This document shows, in pieces, positions 20,624-30,292 of a DNA stretch of 64,000 nt. The notes under the pieces were generated by a model that was not told the DNA's origin, made no database searches, and saw only the letters and a list, made by a program, of their open reading frames with translations. Source of the stretch: Pseudomonadota bacterium (GTDB taxonomy: Bacteria; Pseudomonadota; Gammaproteobacteria; Steroidobacterales; Steroidobacteraceae); NCBI GenBank assembly GCA_021851405.1, contig JAJZDW010000005.1, positions 62,001 to 126,000 of the forward strand. The letters run 5' to 3'. Each line of letters begins with the position of its first letter. The first letter of the stretch is position 1. A program made the translations under genes and the position numbers.

Positions 20624-21493
20624 TCAATTCAGAATGCGCGAGAGCCGCTTGCGGTACTCGGAGACGAGGGCGGGCTCACCGGCGGCCAGTTCGAGGACGG
20701 AGAGAAAGGACTGCCGGGCCGCGCCGCCGTCGTACTGGCGGTCGCGCTTGATGATCTCGAGCAGCTCATCGAGCGCCTTCTCGTGCTCGCCGTCGGCAAT
20801 ATAGCGTTGCGCCAGCGCCGAACGGGCTTTCAAATTGGCTCCATCGGCGCTGATCTGTGCGCGCAGCGTGCCGAGGTCGGGCAGGGCGGCCGCTGCGCGC
20901 AGACTCGCAAGACGCGTCTTCAGTGCTGCGGCCCGCGTGTCGGCCTGACCCCGCGGTCCGAGCGCGGCGAGGGCCTGATCGGCTTGCTCGATCTGGTGCG
21001 CATCTGGACGGGACGGAAGGCGGTTCAGCAGCACATCGGCGAGGTCGATTTTTGCCTCGTCATTGTCGGCGTCGGCCTGGATCACGGCCGTAAACGCCGC
21101 GGCGGCGCCGGCAAAATCCCCGGCGCCGATGAGCTGATGTCCGCGTCGCCGTTCCGCCTCGGACGAGCCGGGCAGCAGCCGGTCGAGGAATGGCCGGATC
21201 TGGCCCTCCGGCTGCGCCCCGATGAACCCGTCGACCGGATTGCCGTCGACGAACGCGAGGACGTAGGGGATGCTGCGGACCATGAACTTCTCGGACAGTT
21301 CAGGGTTCTCATCGGAATTGACCTTGACCAGCTTGAAGCGTCCGGCGTAGCTCGCCTCGAGCCGCTCGAGCACCGGACCTAGGGCCCGGCACGGTCCGCA
21401 CCACGGTGCCCAGAAATCCACCAGTACCGGCAGCTGCCGCGAGGCCTCGATGACCTCCTGCTCAAAGGTGTTCAGGCTGACTTCGATCATCAT
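20624..21493 (-). CDS. cnoX: CnoX/YbbN-like thioredoxin-TPR co-chaperone
   Basis: An N-terminal thioredoxin domain (residues 1-108; VLVDFWAPWCGPCRALGPVLERL) is followed by TPR-like helices to residue 289. This is the architecture of CnoX (YbbN), a holdase that protects proteins from oxidative aggregation and hands them to chaperones. The active site is a full CGPC, so unlike E. coli CnoX (SQHC) it should be redox-competent. The start overlaps the end of the kinase gene by 32 bp, so it may be co-transcribed with the two-component system. Confidence 0.88.
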   Translation of the reverse strand: MMIEVSLNTFEQEVIEASRQLPVLVDFWAPWCGPCRALGPVLERLEASYAGRFKLVKVNSDENPELSEKFMVRSIPYVLAFVDGNPVDGFIGAQPEGQIRPFLDRLLPGSSEAERRRGHQLIGAGDFAGAAAAFTAVIQADADNDEAKIDLADVLLNRLPSRPDAHQIEQADQALAALGPRGQADTRAAALKTRLASLRAAAALPDLGTLRAQISADGANLKARSALAQRYIADGEHEKALDELLEIIKRDRQYDGGAARQSFLSVLELAAGEPALVSEYRKRLSRILN

Positions 21494-22940
21494 CGTTCTC
21501 CGTACGGACTCGCTCGACCATCGGGGCGTCGGCGGGGGATTTCAACCGTGCCCGCGCCCGGGACGCTGACTCACCGGTGCCTGCGGCGGGCAGCTGCACG
21601 ATGATGCGCCCTTCACCGGGGCTGAAGCGGGCATCGCCGCCGTGGCTGCGGGCCACCTGACGCACGATCGCCAGTCCGAGCCCGGAGCCCGGCGCCTGAG
21701 CGTTGATGCGGTGGAAGCGCTCGAACACCGACTCTTCCTGGCCGGCGGGGACCCCGGGGCCCTGATCACGGACCTCGATCCGGATCATGGCGTGCTCCAG
21801 GGGCGGGGCCATGATCCGCACGCTGACGGTACCCTGTCCGTGCACCAGGGCGTTGTCGAGCAGGTTGCGCACCATGTCGCGCAGATCATCGGCCCGGCCG
21901 CGGATCTCGACGGTATCGGGCACGTGGACCTCGAGCCGCCGACCCTGCGCTTCCATCAACGGCAACACCTGGGCGGCCGCCTCGCGGGTCAGGCGCGAGA
22001 GATTCATCACCGGCAGCGGTTCGCCGTGCCGCTCATACGAGAGCGACTCCTTGCGCGCCAGATCGATCAGCTGATCGACCAGGCGACCCATCTGACTCAA
22101 CTCGCGCTCGACCGCCGGCCAGTCCGTCGTGCCCGTCAGGCGGGCCCGTTGCAGGCGCAGATTGAGCACCGCGAGCGGGGTGCGCAGTTCATGGGCCGCA
22201 TCGGCCGTGAGGCGCCGCTCCACCGCGTAGGCGCGCGAGAGCCGATCGAGCGCGCCGTTGACCGCTTCCACCAGCGGTTGGATCTCCCGCGGCAGACCGC
22301 CGGCGGAGATGCGCAGATTCGGCTCACGCGGCCCGACCCGTGCGGCCTCGCGCGAGGCGCGCTCGATCGGCTGCAGGCTCCAGCCGCTGATCAGCCACAT
22401 CAGACCGAGCGCGAGCACGGCGAAGACGATGAGCACCGAGACGTGCTCGGAGTCCTCGGCGAACAGACTGTCGACCAGCGTGCCCTGGCTCATGCGGTAG
22501 CGAGCGACCACCACCGTCAGTCCGCTCGGCCCGCGGGCCGCGACGATGGGCTGTTTGGCAGCACCGACGCCGATGAACTCCACCGGCCCGACCGAGCCGC
22601 GCGCATCGACCGGGATGTAGGGCAGGGGGCCGGTGAGGTTCGCCGAGGTCGCAAGCGGCCGGTGATCGGCGCCGAAGACCGTGAAGCTGAAATGGCGCGA
22701 GGGGTCGGCGTAGACCTTCGCCCAGTCCTCGGGCAGGTGGACCTGAAGGACGCCCGCGCGGTCGAAGCGCAGCGCCTCGATGAGCTCGCGCGCCTGATTC
22801 TGCAGCGTGCTCGCGCGCAGGCCGGCGATGACGTTGTGCACCTCGAGCCGATACGATACGAACGAGGCGCCGAGCCCGAGCGTGAACAGCGCGAACATCA
22901 CCCCGAGCAGGCGCAGGCGCAGGCTGTGTGCCCGGCTCAC
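21462..22940 (-). CDS. Sensor histidine kinase of an OmpR-type two-component system
   Basis: TM1 lies at residues 8-28 and TM2 at about 168-187, flanking a periplasmic domain of about 140 aa. The H-box is DAAHELRTPLAVL, and the N and G boxes (VRNLLDNALVHG, GSGLGLAIVRQVARSHGG) are intact. The overall plan is that of QseC/PmrB-type kinases. The C-terminus extends some 35 residues past the usual end, overlapping cnoX. The start overlaps the regulator stop by 4 bp (ATGA). The divergent neighbour is an RND pump, which may be its target (inference). Confidence 0.92.
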   Translation of the reverse strand: MSRAHSLRLRLLGVMFALFTLGLGASFVSYRLEVHNVIAGLRASTLQNQARELIEALRFDRAGVLQVHLPEDWAKVYADPSRHFSFTVFGADHRPLATSANLTGPLPYIPVDARGSVGPVEFIGVGAAKQPIVAARGPSGLTVVVARYRMSQGTLVDSLFAEDSEHVSVLIVFAVLALGLMWLISGWSLQPIERASREAARVGPREPNLRISAGGLPREIQPLVEAVNGALDRLSRAYAVERRLTADAAHELRTPLAVLNLRLQRARLTGTTDWPAVERELSQMGRLVDQLIDLARKESLSYERHGEPLPVMNLSRLTREAAAQVLPLMEAQGRRLEVHVPDTVEIRGRADDLRDMVRNLLDNALVHGQGTVSVRIMAPPLEHAMIRIEVRDQGPGVPAGQEESVFERFHRINAQAPGSGLGLAIVRQVARSHGGDARFSPGEGRIIVQLPAAGTGESASRARARLKSPADAPMVERVRTENDDDRSQPEHL

Positions 22941-23617
22941 GGGGCGGGGCCCTCAACCAGGCGGTACCCGATACCCCACTTGGTTTCGATCGAGGCGGTG
23001 GCGTGCGCGCCGGCGAGTTTGCGTCGCAGACGGGAGACGGCGGCCTCCAGTGCGTTGGTGCTGCCGGCATCCTCCAGTGCGTACAGCCGATCTTCCAGCC
23101 GATCCTTGGTGATCACCTGGCCCGGCACCCGCAGCAGCTCCTCGAGCAGCGCCGCTTCGCGACGGGTGAGGTCGAGCGGCTTCCCGAGCACCGTCGCCTC
23201 GCGGGTGACGGTATCGAAGGCGATCTCCCCGAGTGCGTAGCGGGTTTCGCGCCGGCTGCCGATGCGCCGCAGCACCGCGCGCAAGCGGGCCTCGAGCTCG
23301 AGCAGGTTGAACGGCTTGACGATGTAGTCGTCGGCGCCGGAGTTCAGCCCGAGCAGCCGCTCCTCCATGCCATCGCGCGCCGTGACGATCACCGCCGGCA
23401 CCTGCGGCTGCAGCGTGCGCAGCTCGCCGAGCAGTTGCATCCCGTCCATGTCCGGCAGCCCGAGGTCCAGGACCACCGCGTCGACCGGCGCGATGCGCGC
23501 CCCGGCGAGCGCGCGCTCGCCGCGGTCGAACGCATCGACCGCGAAGCCGCGCTCGCGCAGATGATCGGCGATCATCTCGCGGATGGCCTGGTGATCCTCG
23601 ACCAGCAGTATTCTCAT
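22937..23617 (-). CDS. OmpR/PhoB-family response regulator
   Basis: The receiver domain carries the phospho-acceptor in VVLDLGLPDMDG and the conserved Lys in DYIVKPF. A winged-helix effector domain follows (TRREAALLEELLRVPGQVITKDRLEDRLY; SRLRRKLAGAHA). The length is 226 aa. It forms an operon with the kinase behind it and faces the efflux genes across 161 bp, so it probably regulates them. Confidence 0.94.
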   Translation of the reverse strand: MRILLVEDHQAIREMIADHLRERGFAVDAFDRGERALAGARIAPVDAVVLDLGLPDMDGMQLLGELRTLQPQVPAVIVTARDGMEERLLGLNSGADDYIVKPFNLLELEARLRAVLRRIGSRRETRYALGEIAFDTVTREATVLGKPLDLTRREAALLEELLRVPGQVITKDRLEDRLYALEDAGSTNALEAAVSRLRRKLAGAHATASIETKWGIGYRLVEGPAP

Positions 23618-23654
23618 GGGACTCGCACCGGGGAGAGGGGCCCAGTCCGGCCCT

Positions 23655-23660
23655 ATTATC
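23655..23660 (-). promoter_or_regulatory. Possible -10 (GATAAT) of the two-component operon
   Basis: GATAAT on the minus strand, 38 bp before the regulator ATG, is the only AT-rich hexamer in the divergent region on that strand. Confidence 0.35.
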
Positions 23661-23778
23661 CGCGCAGGGCGCCTGCGGCGCTCGTCAGGACTTGGTCAGC
23701 AATGGCTGGCAATGTGTCCGCGCCGGCCGCGCTGCGGGTCGACCGGTGAGTTTTTTGTCTGGAGAAACGCACATCGCG

Positions 23779-25221
23779 ATGCACCGTACTGGCGATTCTG
23801 GTCCCGCGGCGGCCCATTTAAGCCGCACCGGCGGTGCCCGGCCGGCGCCCGGCCGGCGCCTCCCGGCGCGGCTCGGCGGCCTCGGCGCGCTCGCGGTGGC
23901 GGCCCTCATCGGCGGTTGCGCCACCTACCACGCCCGGCCGCTGCCCCGGCAGGCGCACCTGGCGGGCGGACTGAGCGCGCTGCGCACCGAGGTGCCGCCG
24001 CTTCGGCCCGGCGCGTCGCCGCGGCACATTCGGGTGAATCGGCCATTGCGGCCCGGGGACATTGGGTTGCTCGCAGTGCTGAACGATCCGGCGCTGCGCA
24101 CCGAGAGCGGGTCTCTCGCCAGCGCCCAGGCGAGCCTGCTGCAGGCCTCGCTGCTGCCCAATCCGGTGGCGGGTCTGGTCTACGAGCCGCAGCTCGGCGG
24201 TGCCGGCGTGGCACCGTCCTGGACGGCCACGCTCGCCGAGGACGTCAAGTCCCTCATCACGTACCACACCCGGGTCCAGGCGGCCCGCGATGCGTTCGAG
24301 CAGGTCAACGCCGATCTGCTGTGGCGCGAGTGGCAGACGGCGCAGCAGGCGCGGGTGCTCGCGGTCTCTCTGTACTGGGGGCATGACGCTCTGCGCGCCA
24401 GCCGCCGCGAGACGCGGCTGCTCGATCAGGAAGCGCGTGCCGCGCACGTCGCCGCCGCGAGTGGCAGTCTCGACCTGCGCTCACTCGCGCCGATCCTCGC
24501 GGCCAAGGCGAGTGCGGATCAGACGCTCGCGAGTCTCACGCTCGCGCAGCTGCGGGCCTGGCAGGCACTCGATGCGCTGCTCGGGCTCGAACCGACCGTG
24601 CGCTTTCCGATCGCTGCCCCGCGGGCCGTCGCGTTGCCGCGCCACATCGCGCCGCTGCTCGCCTCGCTCACCGAGCGCCGGCCGGACCTGGTGGCGCTGA
24701 AGATGGGCTATCACTCGGCGGACGAGAACGTACGCACCGCGATCATCGGGCAGTTCCCCGCCCTGGTGCTCGGTGCGCAGTGGGACCAGGACAACGGCAA
24801 TGTGCGCAACGGCGGCCCCAGCGCCCAGCTCGATCTGCCGATCTTCGATCGGAATCAGGGTCAGATCGCCGCGGCGCGTGCCACCCGGCTCGTGCTGCAC
24901 GCGCAGTACCAGGCGCGCCTCGATGCCGCGGTCGGCACGGTGCGCGCACTGAGGGTGCAGATCCGCCGGCTCCATCGCGCACTGCGCCAGGCGCAACGCG
25001 CCGCGCTCAGCGCGCAGCGGCTTGCCCGCTCCGCACGCAGCGCCTACGCGCGCGGGGACCTCGATGAGCGCTCGCTCGCCGATTACCTGACGGCTGCGCT
25101 CGCACGGCAGCTCGAGGCCGACACGCTCGAGCGCACGCTCGGCCAAGCGCGCATCGCCTTCATCCTTGAGCTCGGACTCGGACTGCCGCAAGTGCGCATC
25201 GTCCCGGCCGCCCAGATATAA
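23779..25221 (+). CDS. Outer-membrane efflux lipoprotein (TolC/NodT family)
   Basis: This is the outer-membrane channel of the pump encoded with the next two genes. ATG at 23779 follows GGAGAAA and gives a lipoprotein signal ending in the lipobox LIGGC. The TolC-type repeats show as paired helical regions with PLPIFDRNQGQIAAARA-like sequence (LDLPIFDRNQGQIAAA). The product is 480 aa. The ORF extends further upstream but that part lacks a signal sequence. Confidence 0.9.
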   Translation: MHRTGDSGPAAAHLSRTGGARPAPGRRLPARLGGLGALAVAALIGGCATYHARPLPRQAHLAGGLSALRTEVPPLRPGASPRHIRVNRPLRPGDIGLLAVLNDPALRTESGSLASAQASLLQASLLPNPVAGLVYEPQLGGAGVAPSWTATLAEDVKSLITYHTRVQAARDAFEQVNADLLWREWQTAQQARVLAVSLYWGHDALRASRRETRLLDQEARAAHVAAASGSLDLRSLAPILAAKASADQTLASLTLAQLRAWQALDALLGLEPTVRFPIAAPRAVALPRHIAPLLASLTERRPDLVALKMGYHSADENVRTAIIGQFPALVLGAQWDQDNGNVRNGGPSAQLDLPIFDRNQGQIAAARATRLVLHAQYQARLDAAVGTVRALRVQIRRLHRALRQAQRAALSAQRLARSARSAYARGDLDERSLADYLTAALARQLEADTLERTLGQARIAFILELGLGLPQVRIVPAAQI

Positions 25222-25231
25222 CGAGGACGCC

Positions 25232-26290
25232 ATGATCCGCCGAATGACCGTCGGAATGTTCTGCCTTGCGCTCAGTGCCGCGGCGCTCACGCAACCGGTG
25301 CGGGCGGCCGATGCCCCCGGTCCGAGCGTGCTGGTGACGCTGACGCCGCTGCGCAGCGGCAGCCTGCCGCACGTGGTGGTCGCCTACGGCACGATCGAGC
25401 CGAGCAACACCGGTGGGCGAGCGATGATGGCGGCCGAGTCCGGCGTCATCGGCACGGTGTATGTGCGGGTCGGCCAGCGCGTGGCGGCCGGTGCGCGGCT
25501 CGTGCAGATTCTGCCGAGCCCGCAGTCGGCGGCGGCCTACCATCAGGCGCGCTCCTCGCTGCAGGTGGCGCGCGCGCTGGTGCGCAGCACCCGCAAGCTC
25601 TACAGCCTGCACCTGGCGACCAACGAGCAGTTGGCGGCGGCCGAGAAGTCACAGCTCGATGCGCTCGCCAATCTCGCCGCACTGCGCGCCACCGGCGCCG
25701 GAGGCCCGCAGGTGCTGCGTGCACCGTTCGCCTCGGTCGTCACGACGCTCACGGCCCTCACCGGCACGATCGTGAGCACGGGCTCGCCGGTGCTGACGCT
25801 CGTCTCCCCGGATCATCTGGTGCTCGCCGCCGGCGTGGTGCCCTCGCAGGCGTTCAGCATGGCGGTGGGGGATTCAGCGGTCGTGCAGGCCACCGGATCG
25901 GACGACTGGGTGCACGCGCACGTCGCGATGAGCGGCGCGGCGAGCATTCCGAATACCGGGCTGGTGCCGGTGCAGATCGCACTGCCGGCCGGGAAGTTCA
26001 TCCCGGGTCAGGTGGCACGCGCGCGCATCACCACCGCGCAGGTCAAGGGATTGCTCGTGCCGCACGCGGCGCTGCTGGTCAACGAGCGCGGCGCCCCGTA
26101 CGTCGTTCAGGCCGTCGAGGGCATCGCACACAAGGTGCCGGTGCGCGTGCTCGATGAATACGACGATCAGGACGTCATCAGCGGGGCGCTCGATCCGCGC
26201 GCCGCGGTGGTGCTCGCTGGGGATTACCAGCTCGAGAACGGCATGCACATCCGCATCGCCAGACCGGGCGAGCCGGGGACGACTCCGTGA
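25232..26290 (+). CDS. RND efflux periplasmic adaptor (membrane fusion protein)
   Basis: ATG at 25232, preceded by CGAGGA, starts a signal peptide (FCLALSAAALTQPVRA, cleavage near ADA). Then come a lipoyl/barrel-sandwich half (VIGTVYVRVGQRVAAGARLVQI), a short hairpin, the return half (LRAPFASVVTTL) and a beta-barrel. The product is 352 aa. It overlaps the permease gene by 4 bp (GTGA). Confidence 0.9.
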   Translation: MIRRMTVGMFCLALSAAALTQPVRAADAPGPSVLVTLTPLRSGSLPHVVVAYGTIEPSNTGGRAMMAAESGVIGTVYVRVGQRVAAGARLVQILPSPQSAAAYHQARSSLQVARALVRSTRKLYSLHLATNEQLAAAEKSQLDALANLAALRATGAGGPQVLRAPFASVVTTLTALTGTIVSTGSPVLTLVSPDHLVLAAGVVPSQAFSMAVGDSAVVQATGSDDWVHAHVAMSGAASIPNTGLVPVQIALPAGKFIPGQVARARITTAQVKGLLVPHAALLVNERGAPYVVQAVEGIAHKVPVRVLDEYDDQDVISGALDPRAAVVLAGDYQLENGMHIRIARPGEPGTTP

Positions 26291-29200
26291 GCTTCTCCGA
26301 GTGGGTCGAGCGGCACCGCCGCTCGCTCCTGACGATTGCCTTCGCGCTGGCGCTCGCCGGGGTGTTTGCGGCCATCTCGCTGCCGGTGGGACTGTTCCCG
26401 GTGACCAGCTTCCCGCGCATCCGCATCGAGGTGAGCACCGGCAGCATGCCGGCGCGCCAGATGCTGGTCGATGTGACCGAGCCGCTCGAGCAGGTCACCC
26501 GCGCCATTCCCGGTGCGCAGAACGTGACCTCCACGACCTCGCGCGGCTCGGCGCAGATCTACGTCGATTTCCCCTGGGGCTCGAACATGAACCAGGCGCT
26601 GCTCGCGGTCGACGCGGCGCTCGCCCAGGAACTGCCCACGCTGCCGAAGGGCACTAGCTACGACGTCATCCAGATGAGCCCGAACGTCATCATGCCGTTC
26701 GTCTCGTATGCGCTCATCTCCAAGACCGTACCGCCGACGGCGCTGCGCCAGCTCGCCCAGTACGAGATCACCCCGCTGCTCACCGGTATTCCCGGTGTGC
26801 GCCGCGTCGGGGTGCTCGGCGGGGCGACCCCCGAGGTGCAGGTGTCGGTCAACGAAGAGAAGCTGCGCGCCTTCGGCCTGACGCTCGCGCAGGTCTCACA
26901 GGCGCTCGCGCAGACCAATGTCGTGCAGGCGGTCGGGCGGCTCGAGGACAACGACCTGCTGTACCTCGCGATCAACAACAATGCGTTCAGGTCGCTGCAC
27001 TCGGTGCGCAGAGTGGCGCTGCGCACCGCGACCAACGGCATCGTGCGCCTCGGGGACATCGCCAAGATCACGATGGGCACGGTGCCGCAGTGGCTGTTGG
27101 TCGATGACAATGGCAAACCCGCGGTGACTTTCGACGTCTACCAGCAGGACAACGCCGACTCGATCAGCCTGGCGCGCAAGGTCAAGCAGCGCCTCGCGGC
27201 GTTCATGAAGACCCAGCCGAAGGCGATCCACCTGTACAAGTGGTACGACCAGACCCAGATGGTCGGCTCCTCGATCGCCGCGCTCGAGGAGGCGATCCTG
27301 ATCGGTCTGGTGTTCGCCGCGCTGGTGCTGCTGGCGTTCCTGCGCAACTGGCGAGTGACGATGGTGGCGATGGTGGTGGTGCCGCTGTCGGTGCTGATCA
27401 CCGTGCTGCTGCTCTCGCTGCTCGGCATGACGTTCAACATCATGACCTTGGGCGGTATTGCCGCGGCAATCGGTCTGCTCATCGACGATGTCATCGTGAT
27501 GATCGAGCACATCGCGCGGCGCGCCGGCGTGCCGGGACTCGAGCGACCGCAGCAGAGCGTGCTCACCGCGGCGCGCGAGTTTCTCGCGCCGCTGCTCGGC
27601 TCGAGTCTGGCCACGATCATCATCTTCATTCCGCTCGCGTTTCTCTCCGGCATCACCGGGGCGTTCTTCAAGTTCCTCTCCCTCACCATGGCCTCGGCGC
27701 TGATCATCTCGCTGATCCTCACCGCCTTCGCCGTGCCGCTGCTGGCGCGGAGCCTGATCGACTTCAAGAACTTCCACGATCCCTCGCACGGCAAGGAAAC
27801 TCGACTGAAGCGCGTGCACGGCAAGGCGCTGCGCCGGTTGTTCGAGAAGCCGGTGCTGCTCGTCCCGGTGCTCGGGGCGCTGGTGCTGGTCGGGTTCGTC
27901 GCTTACCTCAACGTCGGCAGCGGGTTTCTGCCCCGCATGGACGAGGGCGGCTTCGTCCTCGATTACCAGGCGGCCCCGGGGACCTCGCTCACCGAGACGA
28001 ACCGCGAGCTCGAGGAGGTTGAGAACATCCTGCACCAGGACCCGTACGTGTACACGTACTCGCGGCGCACCGGGGCGGGCCTCGGCGGGGATCTGAACGA
28101 GGCCTATCAGGGGGATTTCTTCGTGCGGCTGATCCCGTCCTCGAAACGGCCCAACATCTGGAAGGTGATGGACGAGATCACCCGCAAGGTCACCCGTGAC
28201 GTGCCGGGCATCGATTTCGACACCCATCAGCTGATGAGCGACATGATCGGGGACATGGTCGGACGGCGTCAGCCGGTGGTCATCTCCCTCAGCGCGAAGA
28301 ACCCGGCCCTGCTCGGTGCCGTGGCGGTGCGGGTGGCCAAGGCGATCCGCAGCGTGCCGGGGATCGAGCCGGCCTCGGTCATCGACGGGGTGGTGCCGGC
28401 CGGCGATGCACTCGACATTCACGTCAATCCGGCGGCAGCCGCGATGGAGGGGCTCACGGTGGCGCAGGTGCGCGACCAGGTCTACCACTACCTGCACGGT
28501 GCGGTGGTGACCCGCTACCTCGGCAGCGTGCAGGACATCGGCGTGCGGCTCTGGCTGAGTCTGCCGGAGCGGCGCATCTACCGCAGCCAGCTCGGGGATC
28601 TGCCCATCCGCGCCCCCGATGGACGGATGCTGCGCCTCGCCAGCGTCGCGACGGTGCGCTTCGTTGCCGGTCAGCCCGAGCTCACCCGCGACAACCTGGC
28701 GCAGATCGTCGCGGTGACGGCGCAGATCGGCGGCGGGTACGCGTTGAGTACGACCATCGCGGGCGTCGAGCGCGTGTTGAGCAAACCCGGCGTGCTGCCG
28801 TCCGGGGTGATGTACACCCTCGGCGGCCAGTACAAGCAGGAGCAGCTCGCCGTGCACGGCATGATCCGGGTGTTCGGTGCCGCACTGGTCGCGGAGCTGA
28901 TTCTGCTGCTGTTCCTCTATGAGCGCTTCGTCACGCCCGTGGTGATCATGCTGAGTGCGCTGATCTCGACCGGTGCGGTGTTCGTCGGGCTGTGGCTGAC
29001 GCGGGTGGAGCTGAACATCACCGCCATGATGGGCATGGTGATGATCGTCGGCATTTCCACTGAAATGGCGATCTTCTACGTGTCGGAATACCAGACGCTC
29101 GCACGCCGCATGCCGCAGCGTGAGGCGCTCTATGAGGCGGCGCTGAACCGGCTGCGCCCGATCACCATGAGCACGTTGGCGATGATCCTCGCGCTGGTGC

Positions 29201-29355
29201 CGCTCGGAGCGGCGATCAGTGGTTCGGGCGACCAGATGCTCCAGCCGCTGGCCATCGCGATCATCGCCGGGGCGCTCGTGCAGCTGCCGCTGGTGCTGCT
29301 GGTGATGCCGGTGGCGTTGTGGTTGACCGAGCGCTACGAGAGCGCCGCGGCCTGA
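26287..29355 (+). CDS. RND efflux permease (AcrB/CzcA superfamily)
   Basis: A 1022-aa inner-membrane proton antiporter with the duplicated RND plan: TM1, large periplasmic loop, six TM, then a repeat. The TM4 motif GLLIDDVIVMIEHI carries the paired aspartates of the proton relay. The second half ends with TMSTLAMILALVPLGAAISGSG. The sequence fits hydrophobe/aromatic-type pumps more than heavy-metal pumps, but substrate cannot be read. It is coupled to the adaptor and probably controlled by the divergent two-component system. Confidence 0.93.
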   Translation: MSFSEWVERHRRSLLTIAFALALAGVFAAISLPVGLFPVTSFPRIRIEVSTGSMPARQMLVDVTEPLEQVTRAIPGAQNVTSTTSRGSAQIYVDFPWGSNMNQALLAVDAALAQELPTLPKGTSYDVIQMSPNVIMPFVSYALISKTVPPTALRQLAQYEITPLLTGIPGVRRVGVLGGATPEVQVSVNEEKLRAFGLTLAQVSQALAQTNVVQAVGRLEDNDLLYLAINNNAFRSLHSVRRVALRTATNGIVRLGDIAKITMGTVPQWLLVDDNGKPAVTFDVYQQDNADSISLARKVKQRLAAFMKTQPKAIHLYKWYDQTQMVGSSIAALEEAILIGLVFAALVLLAFLRNWRVTMVAMVVVPLSVLITVLLLSLLGMTFNIMTLGGIAAAIGLLIDDVIVMIEHIARRAGVPGLERPQQSVLTAAREFLAPLLGSSLATIIIFIPLAFLSGITGAFFKFLSLTMASALIISLILTAFAVPLLARSLIDFKNFHDPSHGKETRLKRVHGKALRRLFEKPVLLVPVLGALVLVGFVAYLNVGSGFLPRMDEGGFVLDYQAAPGTSLTETNRELEEVENILHQDPYVYTYSRRTGAGLGGDLNEAYQGDFFVRLIPSSKRPNIWKVMDEITRKVTRDVPGIDFDTHQLMSDMIGDMVGRRQPVVISLSAKNPALLGAVAVRVAKAIRSVPGIEPASVIDGVVPAGDALDIHVNPAAAAMEGLTVAQVRDQVYHYLHGAVVTRYLGSVQDIGVRLWLSLPERRIYRSQLGDLPIRAPDGRMLRLASVATVRFVAGQPELTRDNLAQIVAVTAQIGGGYALSTTIAGVERVLSKPGVLPSGVMYTLGGQYKQEQLAVHGMIRVFGAALVAELILLLFLYERFVTPVVIMLSALISTGAVFVGLWLTRVELNITAMMGMVMIVGISTEMAIFYVSEYQTLARRMPQREALYEAALNRLRPITMSTLAMILALVPLGAAISGSGDQMLQPLAIAIIAGALVQLPLVLLVMPVALWLTERYESAAA

Positions 29356-29365
29356 GCGGGCAGGT

Positions 29366-30244
29366 TCACGGCGCGGTGCGCCAGCGCTCCCCGTGCGGCA
29401 CGGCGCGTCCGTCGGCCTCGAGCTTCAGCAGGTGCGCGAGCAGGGAGCGCTCGGCGATTCCCCACAGCGCCGGCGGCACGTCCTCGTAGGCGACCGAGCA
29501 CAGCTGTGCGAGTGTCGCCGGCTGCTGCGCGCTCAGTGCCTCGAGCACCTTCGCTTCGCGGTTCAGGCGGTGCGCGATGAGCGCGCAGAGCGCTTCGTGC
29601 GGCTCGTCGATCCGCTCGCCGTGCCCGGGGGCGAGCGCGGTGAGATCCTCGTGCAGCAGCCGCTGCAGCGAGGCGATATACGCTTGCATGTCCCCGTCCG
29701 GCGGATCGATCACCACCGTCGAGCCCTGGATGATGTGATCCCCGGTGAACAGCAGCCCCTCGGCCTCGAGCAGGTAGCAGAGGTGGTTCGAGGCATGTCC
29801 GGGCGTGTGCAGCACCCGCAGCACGGTGTCCGGGCCGAGCGTCACGCGCTCCCCGTCGGTGAGTTCGCGGTCGGGACGGAAGGTGCGGTCCTGGCCGTGC
29901 GGGTGTGCGCTCACGCGCCCGAGCAGTTCGGCACCGGTCAGGCGCTGCAGCGCCGCGGCGCCCGGGGAGTGATCGGGGTGGGTGTGGGTCACGAGGATGC
30001 GCCGGATCGGGCCGGGCGCGCCGTTTTGCAGCGCGAACAGATGCCGCGACTGCGCCGGGCCCGGATCAATCAGCGCCCAGTGATCGCCCTCGCCGACGAA
30101 ATAGCTGTTGGTGCCCGGGCCGGTCATCAGCCCGGCATTGCCGCAGGTCAGGCGCCAGACCCGCGCAGAGAGGCGCACCGGCACCCCGGGCTGTACCGGG
30201 GGGCTGCGCAGAGCGTCGGCATGCCTGCCGTCTTGGTGACTCAT
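29366..30244 (-). CDS. MBL-fold hydrolase, LACTB2-like
   Basis: The metal-binding motif THTHPDHSPGA, the second ligand in HTPGHASNHLCYLLE, and GLLFTGDHIIQGSTVVI match the LACTB2 type of metallo-beta-lactamase fold, with a C-terminal helical domain (residues about 210-292). LACTB2 proteins act on RNA in vitro; bacterial members are mostly uncharacterised. It is not ETHE1-like, despite the nearby sulfur genes. It converges on the RND gene with a 10-bp gap. Confidence 0.85.
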   Translation of the reverse strand: MSHQDGRHADALRSPPVQPGVPVRLSARVWRLTCGNAGLMTGPGTNSYFVGEGDHWALIDPGPAQSRHLFALQNGAPGPIRRILVTHTHPDHSPGAAALQRLTGAELLGRVSAHPHGQDRTFRPDRELTDGERVTLGPDTVLRVLHTPGHASNHLCYLLEAEGLLFTGDHIIQGSTVVIDPPDGDMQAYIASLQRLLHEDLTALAPGHGERIDEPHEALCALIAHRLNREAKVLEALSAQQPATLAQLCSVAYEDVPPALWGIAERSLLAHLLKLEADGRAVPHGERWRTAP

Positions 30245-30253
30245 CGCACACTG

Positions 30254-30263
30254 ATGCTAGCAT
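30254..30263. promoter_or_regulatory. Symmetric bidirectional -10 (ATGCTAGCAT)
   Basis: A perfect 10-bp palindrome that reads as extended -10 TGCTAGCAT on both strands, midway between the divergent MBL and DODA genes. On the minus strand it lies about 9 bp from the MBL start codon, so that message would be nearly leaderless. Confidence 0.5.
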
Positions 30264-30292
30264 GAGTGCACGATATTCCGAGGAGCGCTCCT

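Noticed and set aside
29366-30244. MBL gene as an ETHE1-type persulfide dioxygenase, which would fit the sulfur locus
   Set aside because: Motifs and the C-terminal extension match LACTB2-like proteins, not ETHE1.
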